A DNA stretch of 64,000 bases, taken from Aldehydirespirator sp965203635. Its GTDB lineage: Bacteria; Actinomycetota; Acidimicrobiia; Acidimicrobiales; Aldehydirespiratoraceae. A program made the position numbers and the translations under genes. The stretch covers positions 3,410,001 to 3,474,000 of the forward strand of contig OZ241903.1 in NCBI GenBank assembly GCA_965203635.1, read 5' to 3'. Positions 46,994 to 55,205 of the stretch are shown here, one piece after another; position 1 is the first letter of the stretch, and each line of letters opens with the position of its first letter. Under the pieces are notes generated by a model. That model did not search any database. It had not been told where the DNA came from and saw nothing but the letters and a program-made list of their open reading frames with translations.

Positions 46994-48034
46994 TCACGGC
47001 TCGACCTCCGGCACATCGCAGCGGGACACGAACATGGCGTCGCCGAATGACAGGAACCGGTAGCCGTGCTCGAGAGCGGCGGCGTACAGCGTTCGCCAGC
47101 GAGGCCCGATGAAGGCGTCGAGCAGGCACAGGAGGGTGGAGCGGGGCAGGTGGAAGTTCGTCATCAGCGCGTCGACGACACGCCACTCATACGGCCTGCG
47201 GATGAACAGGCTGGTGCGCCCGGACGTCTCGCCGGTGGCTGCCCAGGCCTCCAGGCACCGCACGACGGTCGTGCCCACGGCCACCACCCGCCCGGCCCGG
47301 TCCAGAGCCTGCTGGACGCCGGCCGGCACCCGGTACTGCTCGGTGTGCATGTCATGGTCGTCGAGACGGTCGGCGGTGATGGGCCGGAACGTGTCGAGTC
47401 CGACCGCCAACTCGACCGCCACCACCTCGGCGCCCGTATCGCGCACCCGGCCCAGGAGCTCCCCGGTGAAGTGCAGGCCTGCGGTCGGGGCCGCGGCTGA
47501 GACAGGGCGCCGGCCGTACACGGTCTGGTAGCGCTCAGGGTCGTCGATCCCGGCCGTGATATAGGGCGGCAGGGGTACGGCACCCACCTCGTCCAGCACT
47601 TGCAGCAGCGGCCGCTCGCCGGTGCGGACCCGAACCACTCGCCGTCCCTCGCCGAGATCGTCCCGGATCTCGACGGTCGCGCCGGTGGCACCGGTGTCCG
47701 GTGCGACCACCTCTCCGGGCCGCAAGCGGCGAGACGGCCTTACCAGCGCCTCCCAATCACCGTCGGCGCGCTCGTGGAGCAGCAGCACCTCGACCGCGCC
47801 ACCGGTGACCCGCCTCATCCGCAGGCGGGCGGGCAGCACCCGGGTGTCGTTGACGACAACCACATCACCGGGTCCCAACAGCTCCGGCAGGTCGCTGACC
47901 CGGAGGTGGGAGATCCCGCCGGCGCCGTCGACCAGCAGACGGGCCCGGTCGCGTAGAGGTGACGGCGACTGGGCTATGGCGTCGGGCGGCAGGTCGTAGT
48001 CGAGGTCGGCCGGAATGGCCGGGGGCGCCGTCAC
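46994..48034 (-). CDS. queA: S-adenosylmethionine:tRNA ribosyltransferase-isomerase
   Basis: Transfers the ribosyl group of S-adenosylmethionine to preQ1 in tRNA to make epoxyqueuosine. 346 aa. Family motifs: FDYDLP-like YDLPPDAIAQSPSPLRDRAR, VVNDTRVLPARL, SAAAPTAGLHFT, TFRPI and the end TNFHLPRSTLLCLLDAF. GTG start with TACCCT 8 nt upstream. Read with tgt; other queuosine genes are not in the window. Confidence 0.96.
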   Translation of the reverse strand: MTAPPAIPADLDYDLPPDAIAQSPSPLRDRARLLVDGAGGISHLRVSDLPELLGPGDVVVVNDTRVLPARLRMRRVTGGAVEVLLLHERADGDWEALVRPSRRLRPGEVVAPDTGATGATVEIRDDLGEGRRVVRVRTGERPLLQVLDEVGAVPLPPYITAGIDDPERYQTVYGRRPVSAAAPTAGLHFTGELLGRVRDTGAEVVAVELAVGLDTFRPITADRLDDHDMHTEQYRVPAGVQQALDRAGRVVAVGTTVVRCLEAWAATGETSGRTSLFIRRPYEWRVVDALMTNFHLPRSTLLCLLDAFIGPRWRTLYAAALEHGYRFLSFGDAMFVSRCDVPEVEP

Positions 48035-48042
48035 AACCCTGG

Positions 48043-48048
48043 AGGGTA
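48043..48048 (-). promoter_or_regulatory. Candidate -10 box for queA
   Basis: TACCCT on the minus strand, 8 nt before the queA GTG, in the 30-bp gap after ruvB. Confidence 0.35.
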
Positions 48049-48064
48049 TGGCCGGCCCCGGGGT

Positions 48065-49183
48065 TCAGGCGAACAGGCCCGGGTGGGTGTCCGGGGCCGA
48101 CTGCGGCGCCTCCAAGCCGAGGTGCACCCATGCTGCGGGGGTGGCCACCCTGCCCCGGGGCGTGCGCATCAGCAGGCCCTGCTGGATCAGGTAGGGCTCG
48201 TAGACGTCCTCGACCGTCTCGGTCGGCTCGCTGACCGCTATGGCCAGGGTGGACAACCCGACGGGACCGCCGCCGAAGTTGCCGCACAGGGCTTCCAATA
48301 CCGCCCTGGAGGCCCGGTCGAGTCCCATCTCGTCGACCCCGAAGAAGGCCAGGCCGTCGGCCGCGACCGTCGAGTCGATGCGGCCGTCGCGGTGCACCTC
48401 GGCGAAGTCGCGCACCTGTCGCAGCAGGCGGTTGGCGATGCGGGGCGTGCCCCTGGCCCTCCGGGCGATCTCGGCCGCGCCGCCGGTATCGGTGTCCACT
48501 TCGAGGATCCCCGCGGTGCGCTCCACGATCACCACAAGGTCGTCGACGGTGTAGAAGTCGAGCCGGGCCACCAGCCCGAAACGGTCGCGCAGCGGTCCGG
48601 TGATGAGACCGGTGCGGGTGGTGGCGCCGACCAGGGTGAACGGGGCCAGGTCCAGCGGGATGGAACGGGCCGCGGGGCCCTTGCCGAGCACGATGTCGAT
48701 GCGGAAGTCCTCCATGGCGGGATACAGGACCTCTTCGACGGGCCGGGGCAGGCGGTGGATCTCGTCGATGAACAGGACGTCACCGGGCTCGAGCTTGGTG
48801 AGCATGGCCGCCAGATCGCCGGCCCGCTCCAGGGCGGGCCCCGAGGTGGTCTGCAGATGGGCGCCGAGTTCGTTGGCGACGATGTGGGCCAGGGTCGTCT
48901 TGCCCAATCCCGGCGGCCCGGCGAAGAGCAGGTGGTCGACGGGCTCGCGGCGCTTGCGAGCCGCCCCCAGGAGCACATCGAGATGGCCCTTCAGCTCACC
49001 CTGGCCGACGAACTCCTCGAGGCTGCGAGGACGGAGAGCGGCCTCGCCGAGCCGGTCGGCCGGCAGCGGATCCGCCGACAGCAACTCGGCCGGGTCGGCC
49101 TCTGGCGCGGGGTCGGCCGCGGGCGCCGGGGCGGCACCGTTGCCGTCGCCCGAGGGCCGGGCCAGTGTCTCGGAGCGGGTCAT
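48065..49183 (-). CDS. ruvB: Holliday junction branch migration ATPase RuvB
   Basis: Hexameric motor that moves Holliday junctions with RuvA. 372 aa. After an Ala/Pro-rich N-terminal extension (~45 residues) comes LRPRSLEEFVGQGELK, Walker A GPPGLGKTT, Walker B LFIDEIHRL, sensor GATTRTGLI and the winged-helix end. The ATG at 49183 has GGGGAGGGGAG at ribosome-binding distance. Lies 17 bp after ruvA. Confidence 0.97.
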   Translation of the reverse strand: MTRSETLARPSGDGNGAAPAPAADPAPEADPAELLSADPLPADRLGEAALRPRSLEEFVGQGELKGHLDVLLGAARKRREPVDHLLFAGPPGLGKTTLAHIVANELGAHLQTTSGPALERAGDLAAMLTKLEPGDVLFIDEIHRLPRPVEEVLYPAMEDFRIDIVLGKGPAARSIPLDLAPFTLVGATTRTGLITGPLRDRFGLVARLDFYTVDDLVVIVERTAGILEVDTDTGGAAEIARRARGTPRIANRLLRQVRDFAEVHRDGRIDSTVAADGLAFFGVDEMGLDRASRAVLEALCGNFGGGPVGLSTLAIAVSEPTETVEDVYEPYLIQQGLLMRTPRGRVATPAAWVHLGLEAPQSAPDTHPGLFA

Positions 49184-49200
49184 GCTCGGCTCCCCTCCCC

Positions 49201-49815
49201 TCAGGCAGCCACACCGGCCAGGCGCTGCAGCGCCTCGCGCAACAGCCGGCCGGCGTCGTCGCCGGCGGGCAGCTCGGCCAGCACGCCCTTGATCTCCTCT
49301 GTGCCGTAGCCCAGCCCGTCGAGCGCGGCACGCACATCGGTGCGGGCGTCGTCGTGGGCGGTGGGCACAGCCGCGACGTCGTCGACGCCGGGCGGTGCGT
49401 CCGCCTCGGGCAGATGCAGGCGGGACTTGAGCTCGACCAGCAATCGCACCGCGGTCTTGGTGCCCACGCCCGGCACCAGGCACAACATGTCGACATCATC
49501 GGTGGCCACGGCCCGGCGCAGGGTGTCGGGATGGTGGACCGCCAGGATCGACAGCGCCAGGGTCGGCCCCACCCCCCGGGCGCCGACCAGCGCCTCGAAA
49601 GTCCGCCTCTCGTCCAGGGTGGAGAAGCCGTAGAGCGTCTGGGCATCCTCGCGCACGATGTGGCTGACATGGAGGAACACCTCCGAGCCCATCTGAGCCG
49701 CGGCCGCGGCCGTCCGGGGCGTGGCCTGCACCCGGTAGCCGATCCCGGCCACCTCCACCAGGAGTTCGGCGTCCGGTGATCGCGACAGCAGCTGACCCCG
49801 CAGCGACCCGATCAT
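49201..49815 (-). CDS. ruvA: Holliday junction DNA-binding protein RuvA
   Basis: 204 aa. N-terminal OB-fold (MIGSLRGQLLSRS ... VAGIGYRVQA), tandem helix-hairpin-helix (VGARGVGPTLALSIL and LCLVPGVGTKTAVRL) that grips the junction, and a C-terminal domain (LDGLGYGTEEIKGVL) that contacts RuvB. Starts 30 bp after ruvC. Classic ruvCAB order. Confidence 0.97.
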   Translation of the reverse strand: MIGSLRGQLLSRSPDAELLVEVAGIGYRVQATPRTAAAAAQMGSEVFLHVSHIVREDAQTLYGFSTLDERRTFEALVGARGVGPTLALSILAVHHPDTLRRAVATDDVDMLCLVPGVGTKTAVRLLVELKSRLHLPEADAPPGVDDVAAVPTAHDDARTDVRAALDGLGYGTEEIKGVLAELPAGDDAGRLLREALQRLAGVAA

Positions 49816-49845
49816 CGCAAGAGCTCGCTCATCGCAGGGATCCGA

Positions 49846-50361
49846 TCATCGGGCACCACCTGTGACCGCGGCCCGCCGGCTCGCCGCCGCGGGCGGACCG
49901 GTACGGGCCAGGTGACAAAGAGCGACGGCCACCGCGTCGGCGGCGTCGGCAGGTCGCAGCAGTTCGGTGAGCCCTAGCAGCACCCGCACCATCTCGGCGA
50001 TCTCCTGCTTGTCGGCGCCGCCCCAGCCCGCCACCGCTTCCTTCACCTCGTTCGGCGAGTACTCCACCACCTCGCAGCCGGCTGCGGCCGACTCGGCCAG
50101 CACCACCCCGACGGCCTGCCCGACGGACATGGCCGTGGCCACGTTGCGCTGGAACAGCACCCGCTCCACCGCGACCACGTCGGGCTTCAGTTCCGCGATC
50201 AACGACCGGACGTCGGCCTGCAGCTCGGCCAGCCGCGACGCCCTGTCCATCCCGGGGGGCGTGGCCAGGACGCCGGCCGCCTCGGCGGTGGGCCGGCGCC
50301 CGTGCCGGACCGCGCCGTAGCCGCAGCGCGAGAGACCGGGATCGATGCCCAATACGAACAC
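49846..50361 (-). CDS. ruvC: Holliday junction resolvase RuvC
   Basis: 171-aa RNase H-fold resolvase. Catalytic acids: D7 (GIDPGLSRCGYG), E66 region (VVAVERVLFQ) and the pair in ADAADAVAVALCH. GTG start with TAGAGT 7 nt upstream and no ribosome binding site. A 114-bp gap, mostly repeat A, separates it from yebC. Confidence 0.97.
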   Translation of the reverse strand: MFVLGIDPGLSRCGYGAVRHGRRPTAEAAGVLATPPGMDRASRLAELQADVRSLIAELKPDVVAVERVLFQRNVATAMSVGQAVGVVLAESAAAGCEVVEYSPNEVKEAVAGWGGADKQEIAEMVRVLLGLTELLRPADAADAVAVALCHLARTGPPAAASRRAAVTGGAR

Positions 50362-50368
50362 ATGCGCG

Positions 50369-50374
50369 ACTCTA
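50369..50374 (-). promoter_or_regulatory. Candidate -10 box for leaderless ruvCAB
   Basis: TAGAGT on the minus strand, 7 nt before the ruvC GTG. Confidence 0.5.
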
Positions 50375-50410
50375 TTGACCCTCTAGGTCAAGGGCGCGGA
50401 TGGCCGTGCT

Positions 50411-50472
50411 AGAGGCCGAGCTTGCGAGGCCGTGGCCCGAGCGGCCCGTGAGCGAAGCGAACAAGAGCGGGA
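50411..50472. repeat. Interspersed repeat A, copy 5 (between ruvC and yebC)
   Basis: AGAGGCCGAGC directly followed by the core (50424-50471). Ends 4 bp before the yebC stop. Confidence 0.85.
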
Positions 50473-50475
50473 AGC

Positions 50476-51228
50476 TCAGCTCGCCAGCTCCTCCATGATG
50501 TCGTCGCCTATGTCGAAGTTGCTGTGCACGTCCTGCACGTCGTCGAGATCGTCGATCAGGTCCATCAGCTTCAGCACCGACCGGGCGACGTCGGGCTCGG
50601 TCACGGCCACGGCGCTGGTGGGCAGCATGGTGAGGTCCGCACTCTCGAAAGTGATCTCGGCTGCCGCCAGCGCATCGCGCACTGCGTTGAGGTCGCCGGG
50701 CTCGGTGGTGACCCGCCACATGTCGCCTTCGCCCTCCAGGTCCTCGGCGCCGGCGTCGAGCACGACCATCATCAGATCGTCCTCGCCGGCTGCCGAAGAC
50801 GGGACGAGCACCACGCCCTTGCGCTCGAATTGCCAGGCCACCGAGCCCGGCTCAGCCAGCGAGCCGCCGTTGCGGTTGAGAGTGCTGCGCACCTCGCTGC
50901 CGGTGCGGTTGCGGTTGTCGGTGAGACACTCGATGTAGAGGGCCACTCCGCCCGGCGCGTACCCCTCGTAGGTGACCGACTCGTAGCTGACCCCCTCAAG
51001 CTCGCCGGTGCCCCGCTTGACGGCTCGCTCGATCGTGTCGAGAGGGACCGAGTTGTCGCGGGCCTTCTGGTACATGGTCCGCAACGTGGGGTTGGCGTCG
51101 ACGTCCCCGCCGCCCTGGCGGGCCGCCACCTCGACCTGCTTGATCAGCTTGGCGAACAGCTTGCCCCGCTTGGCGTCGGCCGCTCCCTTGCGGTGCTTGA
51201 TCGTCGCCCACTTGCTATGGCCACTCAC
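50476..51228 (-). CDS. yebC: YebC/PmpR family translational/transcriptional regulator
   Basis: 250 aa. Highly conserved start SGHSKWATIKHRKGAADAKR, middle YEGYAPGGVALYIECLTDNR, and the three-domain YebC shape. Recent work links this family to relief of ribosome stalling, older work to transcription control. GTG at 51228 with TAGCCT 7 nt upstream; the frame stays open upstream only through repeat A. Confidence 0.96.
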   Translation of the reverse strand: MSGHSKWATIKHRKGAADAKRGKLFAKLIKQVEVAARQGGGDVDANPTLRTMYQKARDNSVPLDTIERAVKRGTGELEGVSYESVTYEGYAPGGVALYIECLTDNRNRTGSEVRSTLNRNGGSLAEPGSVAWQFERKGVVLVPSSAAGEDDLMMVVLDAGAEDLEGEGDMWRVTTEPGDLNAVRDALAAAEITFESADLTMLPTSAVAVTEPDVARSVLKLMDLIDDLDDVQDVHSNFDIGDDIMEELAS

Positions 51229-51235
51229 AGGGCGA

Positions 51236-51241
51236 AGGCTA
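51236..51241 (-). promoter_or_regulatory. Candidate -10 box for leaderless yebC
   Basis: TAGCCT on the minus strand, 7 nt before the GTG at 51228. Confidence 0.5.
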
Positions 51242-51283
51242 ACTCCTGCACGCCACGCCAGAGCTTGCGACGATCGGCTGGTT

Positions 51284-51346
51284 TCCCGCTCTCGTTCGCT
51301 GCGCTCACGGGCCGCTCGGGCCACGGCCTCGCAAGCTCGGCCTCTG
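51284..51346. repeat. Interspersed repeat A, copy 6 (between yebC and pdxT)
   Basis: Core 51284-51332 then AAGCTCGGCCTCT. Near-identical in layout to copy 5 in the opposite orientation, so yebC is flanked by inverted copies about 860 bp apart. Confidence 0.85.
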
Positions 51347-51349
51347 AGG

Positions 51350-51922
51350 CTACAAGTCGGCCAGGAAGCGGGCGTGCAGCCGGCTGTCGCCCGACAACTC
51401 GGGATGGAAGGCCGCGACTGTGGCCGGGCCGGACCGGCACAGCACCGGTCGACCCTCGTGACGGGCCATCACCTCCACTCCGGGGCCGACCCGCTCAACG
51501 GCCGGAGCCCGTATGAACACCGCGTGGAAGGGCGTCTCGAAGCCGTCGACACCGATATCGGCCTCGAAGCTCTCTATCTGCGTGCCGTAGGCGTTGCGGC
51601 GCACGGTGATGTCCACCAGCCCCAGAGAGTGCTGATCGGCTCGCCCGTCGACCACCTCCGCGGCCAGCAGGATCATCCCTGCACAGGTTCCCAGCACGCC
51701 CATCCCGCCATCGAGGCGCTCTGCGAGAGGCTCGAGCAGCCCGGAGCGCTCCATCAGCATCGACATCGTGGTCGACTCGCCGCCGGGCATGACCAGGGCG
51801 TCGACCGCGGCGAGCTGCCCAGCCGTGCGGATCTCGTCGACACGGACGCCGAGGCGCTGAAGGATGGCGGCGTGGGCGGCGAACCCCCCTTGCAGGGCGA
51901 GCACGCCGACGCGCGGCTTCAC
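51350..51922 (-). CDS. pdxT: Pyridoxal 5'-phosphate synthase glutaminase subunit
   Basis: 190-aa class I glutaminase that gives ammonia to PdxS. GVLALQGGFAAH, MPGGESTT, nucleophile C80 in LGTCAGMILLA, RNAYGTQIESFE and the His/Glu pair in AAFHPEL. GTG start shares GTGA with the pdxS stop: coupled translation of a fixed-ratio complex. Confidence 0.97.
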   Translation of the reverse strand: MKPRVGVLALQGGFAAHAAILQRLGVRVDEIRTAGQLAAVDALVMPGGESTTMSMLMERSGLLEPLAERLDGGMGVLGTCAGMILLAAEVVDGRADQHSLGLVDITVRRNAYGTQIESFEADIGVDGFETPFHAVFIRAPAVERVGPGVEVMARHEGRPVLCRSGPATVAAFHPELSGDSRLHARFLADL

Positions 51923-52839
51923 CAACCCCGTTCGGCCATCTTCGTGGTGAGGTCGGCAGTCTCGAGGCCGGCCATGGCTTCGCCGAGCCCTGAGCTGATC
52001 TTGGCCAGTATCTCCGGGTCGCGGTAGTGCGTGACCGCCTCCACGATGGCCGAGGCCATCTTGGGCGGGTTGGAGCTCTTGAAGATTCCCGACCCGACGA
52101 AGGCCGCCTCGGCGCCGAGTTGCATCACCAGCGAGGCATCCGCCGGAGTGGCGATGCCGCCCGCGCAGAACAGCGGCACCGGCAGCCATCCCCCATTCGC
52201 GATCTCCTGCACCAGCGCCAGCGGCGCCCGCAGCTGCTTGGCCCACTCGAACAGCTCGGCCTCGTCTCCCGCGGCCGCGATGCGGCGCATGTCGCCCACG
52301 ATCGAACGCAGGTGGTGGACGGCCTCCACGATGTTGCCCGTTCCGGCCTCTCCCTTGGATCGGATCATGCAGGCGCCCTCGCTGATGCGGCGCAGCGCCT
52401 CACCGAGGTTGGTGGCACCGCAGACGAACGGCACCGTGAACGCCCACTTGTCGATGTGGTGGACCTCGTCGGCGGGCGTGAGGACCTCGGACTCGTCCAC
52501 ATAGTCCACGCCGAGGGCCTGAAGGATCTGAGCCTCGGCGAAGTGGCCGATCCGGGCCTTGGCCATGACCGGGATGCTCACCGCGGCCTGCACCTTCTGG
52601 ATCATCTCGGGATCCGACATCCGGGACACTCCACCGTGGGCGCGGATGTCGGAGGGCACACGCTCGAGCGCCATGACCGAGACGGCGCCAGCGTCCTCGG
52701 CTATCCGAGCGTGCTCCGGCGTGACGACGTCCATGATCACGCCGCCCTTGAGCATTTCGGCCAGACCGCGCTTGACGAGCGCGGTCCCGGTCGCGGTGCC
52801 GCCGGTGGCGGCTGCGTCGGAACTGGGAGTGCCGGACAT
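51919..52839 (-). CDS. pdxS: Pyridoxal 5'-phosphate synthase lyase subunit
   Basis: Builds PLP from ribose 5-phosphate, glyceraldehyde 3-phosphate and ammonia. 306 aa. KRGLAEMLKGGVIMDVVTPE, the active-site Lys in VMAKARIGHFAEAQIL, and GAGTGNIVEA-like GEAGTGNIVEAVHH. The ATG at 52839 is favoured because TAGGAT lies 7 nt upstream; two earlier in-frame ATGs exist (52848 and one in repeat A). Confidence 0.97.
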   Translation of the reverse strand: MSGTPSSDAAATGGTATGTALVKRGLAEMLKGGVIMDVVTPEHARIAEDAGAVSVMALERVPSDIRAHGGVSRMSDPEMIQKVQAAVSIPVMAKARIGHFAEAQILQALGVDYVDESEVLTPADEVHHIDKWAFTVPFVCGATNLGEALRRISEGACMIRSKGEAGTGNIVEAVHHLRSIVGDMRRIAAAGDEAELFEWAKQLRAPLALVQEIANGGWLPVPLFCAGGIATPADASLVMQLGAEAAFVGSGIFKSSNPPKMASAIVEAVTHYRDPEILAKISSGLGEAMAGLETADLTTKMAERGW

Positions 52840-52846
52840 GGAGGCC

Positions 52847-52852
52847 ATCCTA
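52847..52852 (-). promoter_or_regulatory. Candidate -10 box for leaderless pdxST
   Basis: TAGGAT on the minus strand, 7 nt before the ATG at 52839; it overlaps the alternative ATG at 52848 and so argues against it. Confidence 0.45.
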
Positions 52853-52855
52853 ACT

Positions 52856-52937
52856 TCCCTGCTCCTGTTCGCTCCGCTCACGGGCCGCCCGGGCTCCCGC
52901 TCCTGTTCGCTGCGCTCACCGGGCCGCTCTGGCCCGG
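52856..52937. repeat. Interspersed repeat A, two partial copies in tandem
   Basis: A truncated core (52856-52893) followed by a second, more diverged core (52894-52937). The second extends into the 3' end of the DUF3048 gene and supplies its last ~7 codons. Confidence 0.75.
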
Positions 52938-54421
52938 GCGTCGGCCAGCAGCTGGGCGCTCTCAGACGCCGTCAACACCGTCACTTCGGCCACCGGCCAG
53001 CGTGTGCTGGTGTTGGCCAGCAGCAGCCAGGTGGATCCCGTCGACAAGGTGAGCGGATTCCCGGCCGCGTCGGTGAAGCGATAGCCCACACGGTCCTCGG
53101 TGCGCTCCCAGGCGGCTTCGTGAACCGACCCGGCCGTTAGCACAAGCGCTTGGCCGGAACCGTAGGAGAGGGCCTGCGGCGACCGGCGGTCGGCCGCCGA
53201 TCGGCCGTAGGGCATCCACAACACGACCACATTGGCCGGCGCGATCTCCGCCACGCCGAAGTCGGTCTCGGTTGTGTGCAGAGTGCCGTCCTGGATGCGC
53301 ACCCAGCCGCCCAGGATGCGGTCCCAGACGTGGGAGGCCTCGCCGCCGTAGAGAGTCGTGTAGGCCACGGTGACACCGGCTGCGTCGTCCAGGGGCGGCG
53401 AGTTCGACGAGCCGTACTCGAACAGCGCCGCCGGTGGGGCATCGGGGATGCCGCCGGGCAGCGAGTCCGGATCTCCCCCGCCCAGGTTCTCGTAGTGGAA
53501 GTACAGGTTGTGGGGCGCGGGTCGCGAGCGATCGCGCCTGTATGGCGCAGACATCCTCATGGCCCCGATGTCGACCAGGGTTCCCGATCTTGCCGCTTGG
53601 CTCATCTCCCGCCGCACGGTGCTGTTGGCGCCGGAGGTGGCCAGGTAGGGGGTGGCCAGATCGGCGAGGATGTCGAAGTCGCTGGACCGGGCCGATCGCA
53701 CCGGCCCGACCCGGCTGGGGATCTCGGAATGGAGTACGGCGAGGAACCGGGTGAAGCCCGCCTCGACCAGCACCTCATAGACGATGTCGGCGGCTCCGAG
53801 GCCGGCCTGGGGACGATCCTTGGGATCGCCGTTGCCCACCTTCACGGCCAGGGCCCGTCGCTGAGCCAGACTCAGGTCGGTGGTCAATGAGCCCGTGAGA
53901 GGCGCGATCGGGCCGGTCACGAAGGGTTCGAGATCGACTCCGTCTCGGGTCGGACCATGCCCGGAGGCGGCAGCCCCGGAGGCCGCACGCTGGGCGGACC
54001 CCCCGTCAGCGGACCCTCCCCCGGATGCCCCATCATCGGCGACCGCCTGCTCAGACCCGGCACCCTCTGGAGCCTCACCCTCGGCAGATCCGGACGCCGC
54101 TTCCTCCGCCGCGCCGGACGAGCCGTCGGTCGTTCCGCTGCCGGCGGCCCCGTCGCGGACAGCGGATCCCCCTTCGCCTTCGGGGACGCCGGCCGCGCCG
54201 TCGTTGCTCTCCTGGTCATGGGCTTCGACAGTCGTGGAGGTGGACTCGCTGGGGGTCGGGGCTGATGCGGGATCGAGCGATGCGACCGTCGGCTCCGCGC
54301 CCTGCGGGCTGCCGGAGCACGCCGCGGCCAGCGTCGCCGCGGCTGTCAACACAGCAACCAGGTGCGCCAACCTTCGAGCTCGGACCGTGCCCACCGGGCT
54401 CGCGCCGGGCCGCGCTGCCAT
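52916..54421 (-). CDS. DUF3048 (YerB-like) lipoprotein
   Basis: 501 aa. Signal peptide ends in the lipobox LAAAC (about residue 35), giving a membrane-anchored lipoprotein. About 100 residues of Gly/Ala/Ser/Glu-rich linker follow, then the two DUF3048 domains (APLTGSLTTDLSLAQRRALA, VGPVRSARSSDFDIL, VAYTTLYGGEASHVWD). Function unknown; known members are B. subtilis YerB-like. The ATG at 54421 forms TGATG with the upstream gene stop. The C-terminal ADARARAAR is encoded by repeat A. Confidence 0.88.
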   Translation of the reverse strand: MAARPGASPVGTVRARRLAHLVAVLTAAATLAAACSGSPQGAEPTVASLDPASAPTPSESTSTTVEAHDQESNDGAAGVPEGEGGSAVRDGAAGSGTTDGSSGAAEEAASGSAEGEAPEGAGSEQAVADDGASGGGSADGGSAQRAASGAAASGHGPTRDGVDLEPFVTGPIAPLTGSLTTDLSLAQRRALAVKVGNGDPKDRPQAGLGAADIVYEVLVEAGFTRFLAVLHSEIPSRVGPVRSARSSDFDILADLATPYLATSGANSTVRREMSQAARSGTLVDIGAMRMSAPYRRDRSRPAPHNLYFHYENLGGGDPDSLPGGIPDAPPAALFEYGSSNSPPLDDAAGVTVAYTTLYGGEASHVWDRILGGWVRIQDGTLHTTETDFGVAEIAPANVVVLWMPYGRSAADRRSPQALSYGSGQALVLTAGSVHEAAWERTEDRVGYRFTDAAGNPLTLSTGSTWLLLANTSTRWPVAEVTVLTASESAQLLADARARAAR

Positions 54422-55152
54422 CAAATCTCTCTCAGAACGTCGATCCGTCGAAGTGTGGACGATCGTGCTCCGGCCTCGGAGGCGTCCCGTTGCGGTGCGA
54501 CCATCCACAGGTGAGCGCCGGCACGGGATGTGTTCAAACTGGGCGCATCGGCAGCCTTTCTCAGGGCCGACGCCAGGGCCGGAGGAAAGCTCGTAAGGCG
54601 CGCCGCCTCGACATCGATGTCGGAGACGGCATCGAATCCGCCGACCCGGCCGGCGAGCCCAGCGGTGATCGGCCCAGCGCCGGGGAGCCTGGAGACGCTG
54701 GCCAGAACGGTGGGAAAGGCGACGCCCCGCCGGATCGTGCAGAGTTGACGCGCCACCACGGCCTCGAGCTCCAGCCGGTCGAGGCTGGACAGTGCGCCGC
54801 GGGTCACGACCAGATGGGCCGCCGGCCGCCTGAGCCCGACGGAGGCTGCGTTGATCGCCGGGCTCTCAACGACATGGACCGAGGGCTCGTGGAATCCGTG
54901 GGTGGTGCAGGAGCCTTCGAGGAGATTCTCCAACCGTGGATGATCGCCCTTGGTGAGTGGGCCGGCCCGCAAGGTCCGGAGGGCCGCCCCGGGCGCCCTC
55001 CAGTGCAGCAGAACTGCGATAAGCAGGCCCGCGGCCGCGGCCGGCGCAACCGCAACCGGTGGCGACATGCCCGCCACCGCGAGGGCAACCCAAACGATGA
55101 CGGAGACGACGAGCGCAGGAGGCGCGACGAGGGCTGCGGGAGAGTACTTCAA
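54421..55152 (-). CDS. M48-like membrane protein with a destroyed zinc site (pseudo-protease)
   Basis: 243 aa. Two N-terminal membrane spans (about 7-28 and 33-50), then an M48/HtpX-like stretch: PSVHVVESPAINAASVGL matches the NAFATG region, and ELEAVVARQLCTIRRG sits exactly where HExxH should be. The three key residues are changed (R135, Q136, T139 in place of His, Glu, His), so no zinc peptidase activity is expected. Coupled by TGATG to DUF3048, suggesting a joint envelope role. Function inferred from fold and context only. Confidence 0.7.
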   Translation of the reverse strand: MKYSPAALVAPPALVVSVIVWVALAVAGMSPPVAVAPAAAAGLLIAVLLHWRAPGAALRTLRAGPLTKGDHPRLENLLEGSCTTHGFHEPSVHVVESPAINAASVGLRRPAAHLVVTRGALSSLDRLELEAVVARQLCTIRRGVAFPTVLASVSRLPGAGPITAGLAGRVGGFDAVSDIDVEAARLTSFPPALASALRKAADAPSLNTSRAGAHLWMVAPQRDASEAGARSSTLRRIDVLREI

Positions 55153-55205
55153 GGGCGTTCTACGGTGGATCGGGGAGGTTCAGGGTTGCTGCCGCCATGC
55201 CGAAC

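Noticed and set aside
50411..51346. yebC as cargo of a composite element bounded by inverted repeat A copies
   Set aside because: yebC sits in its normal conserved place between pdxT and ruvC, so the flanking copies more likely inserted separately.
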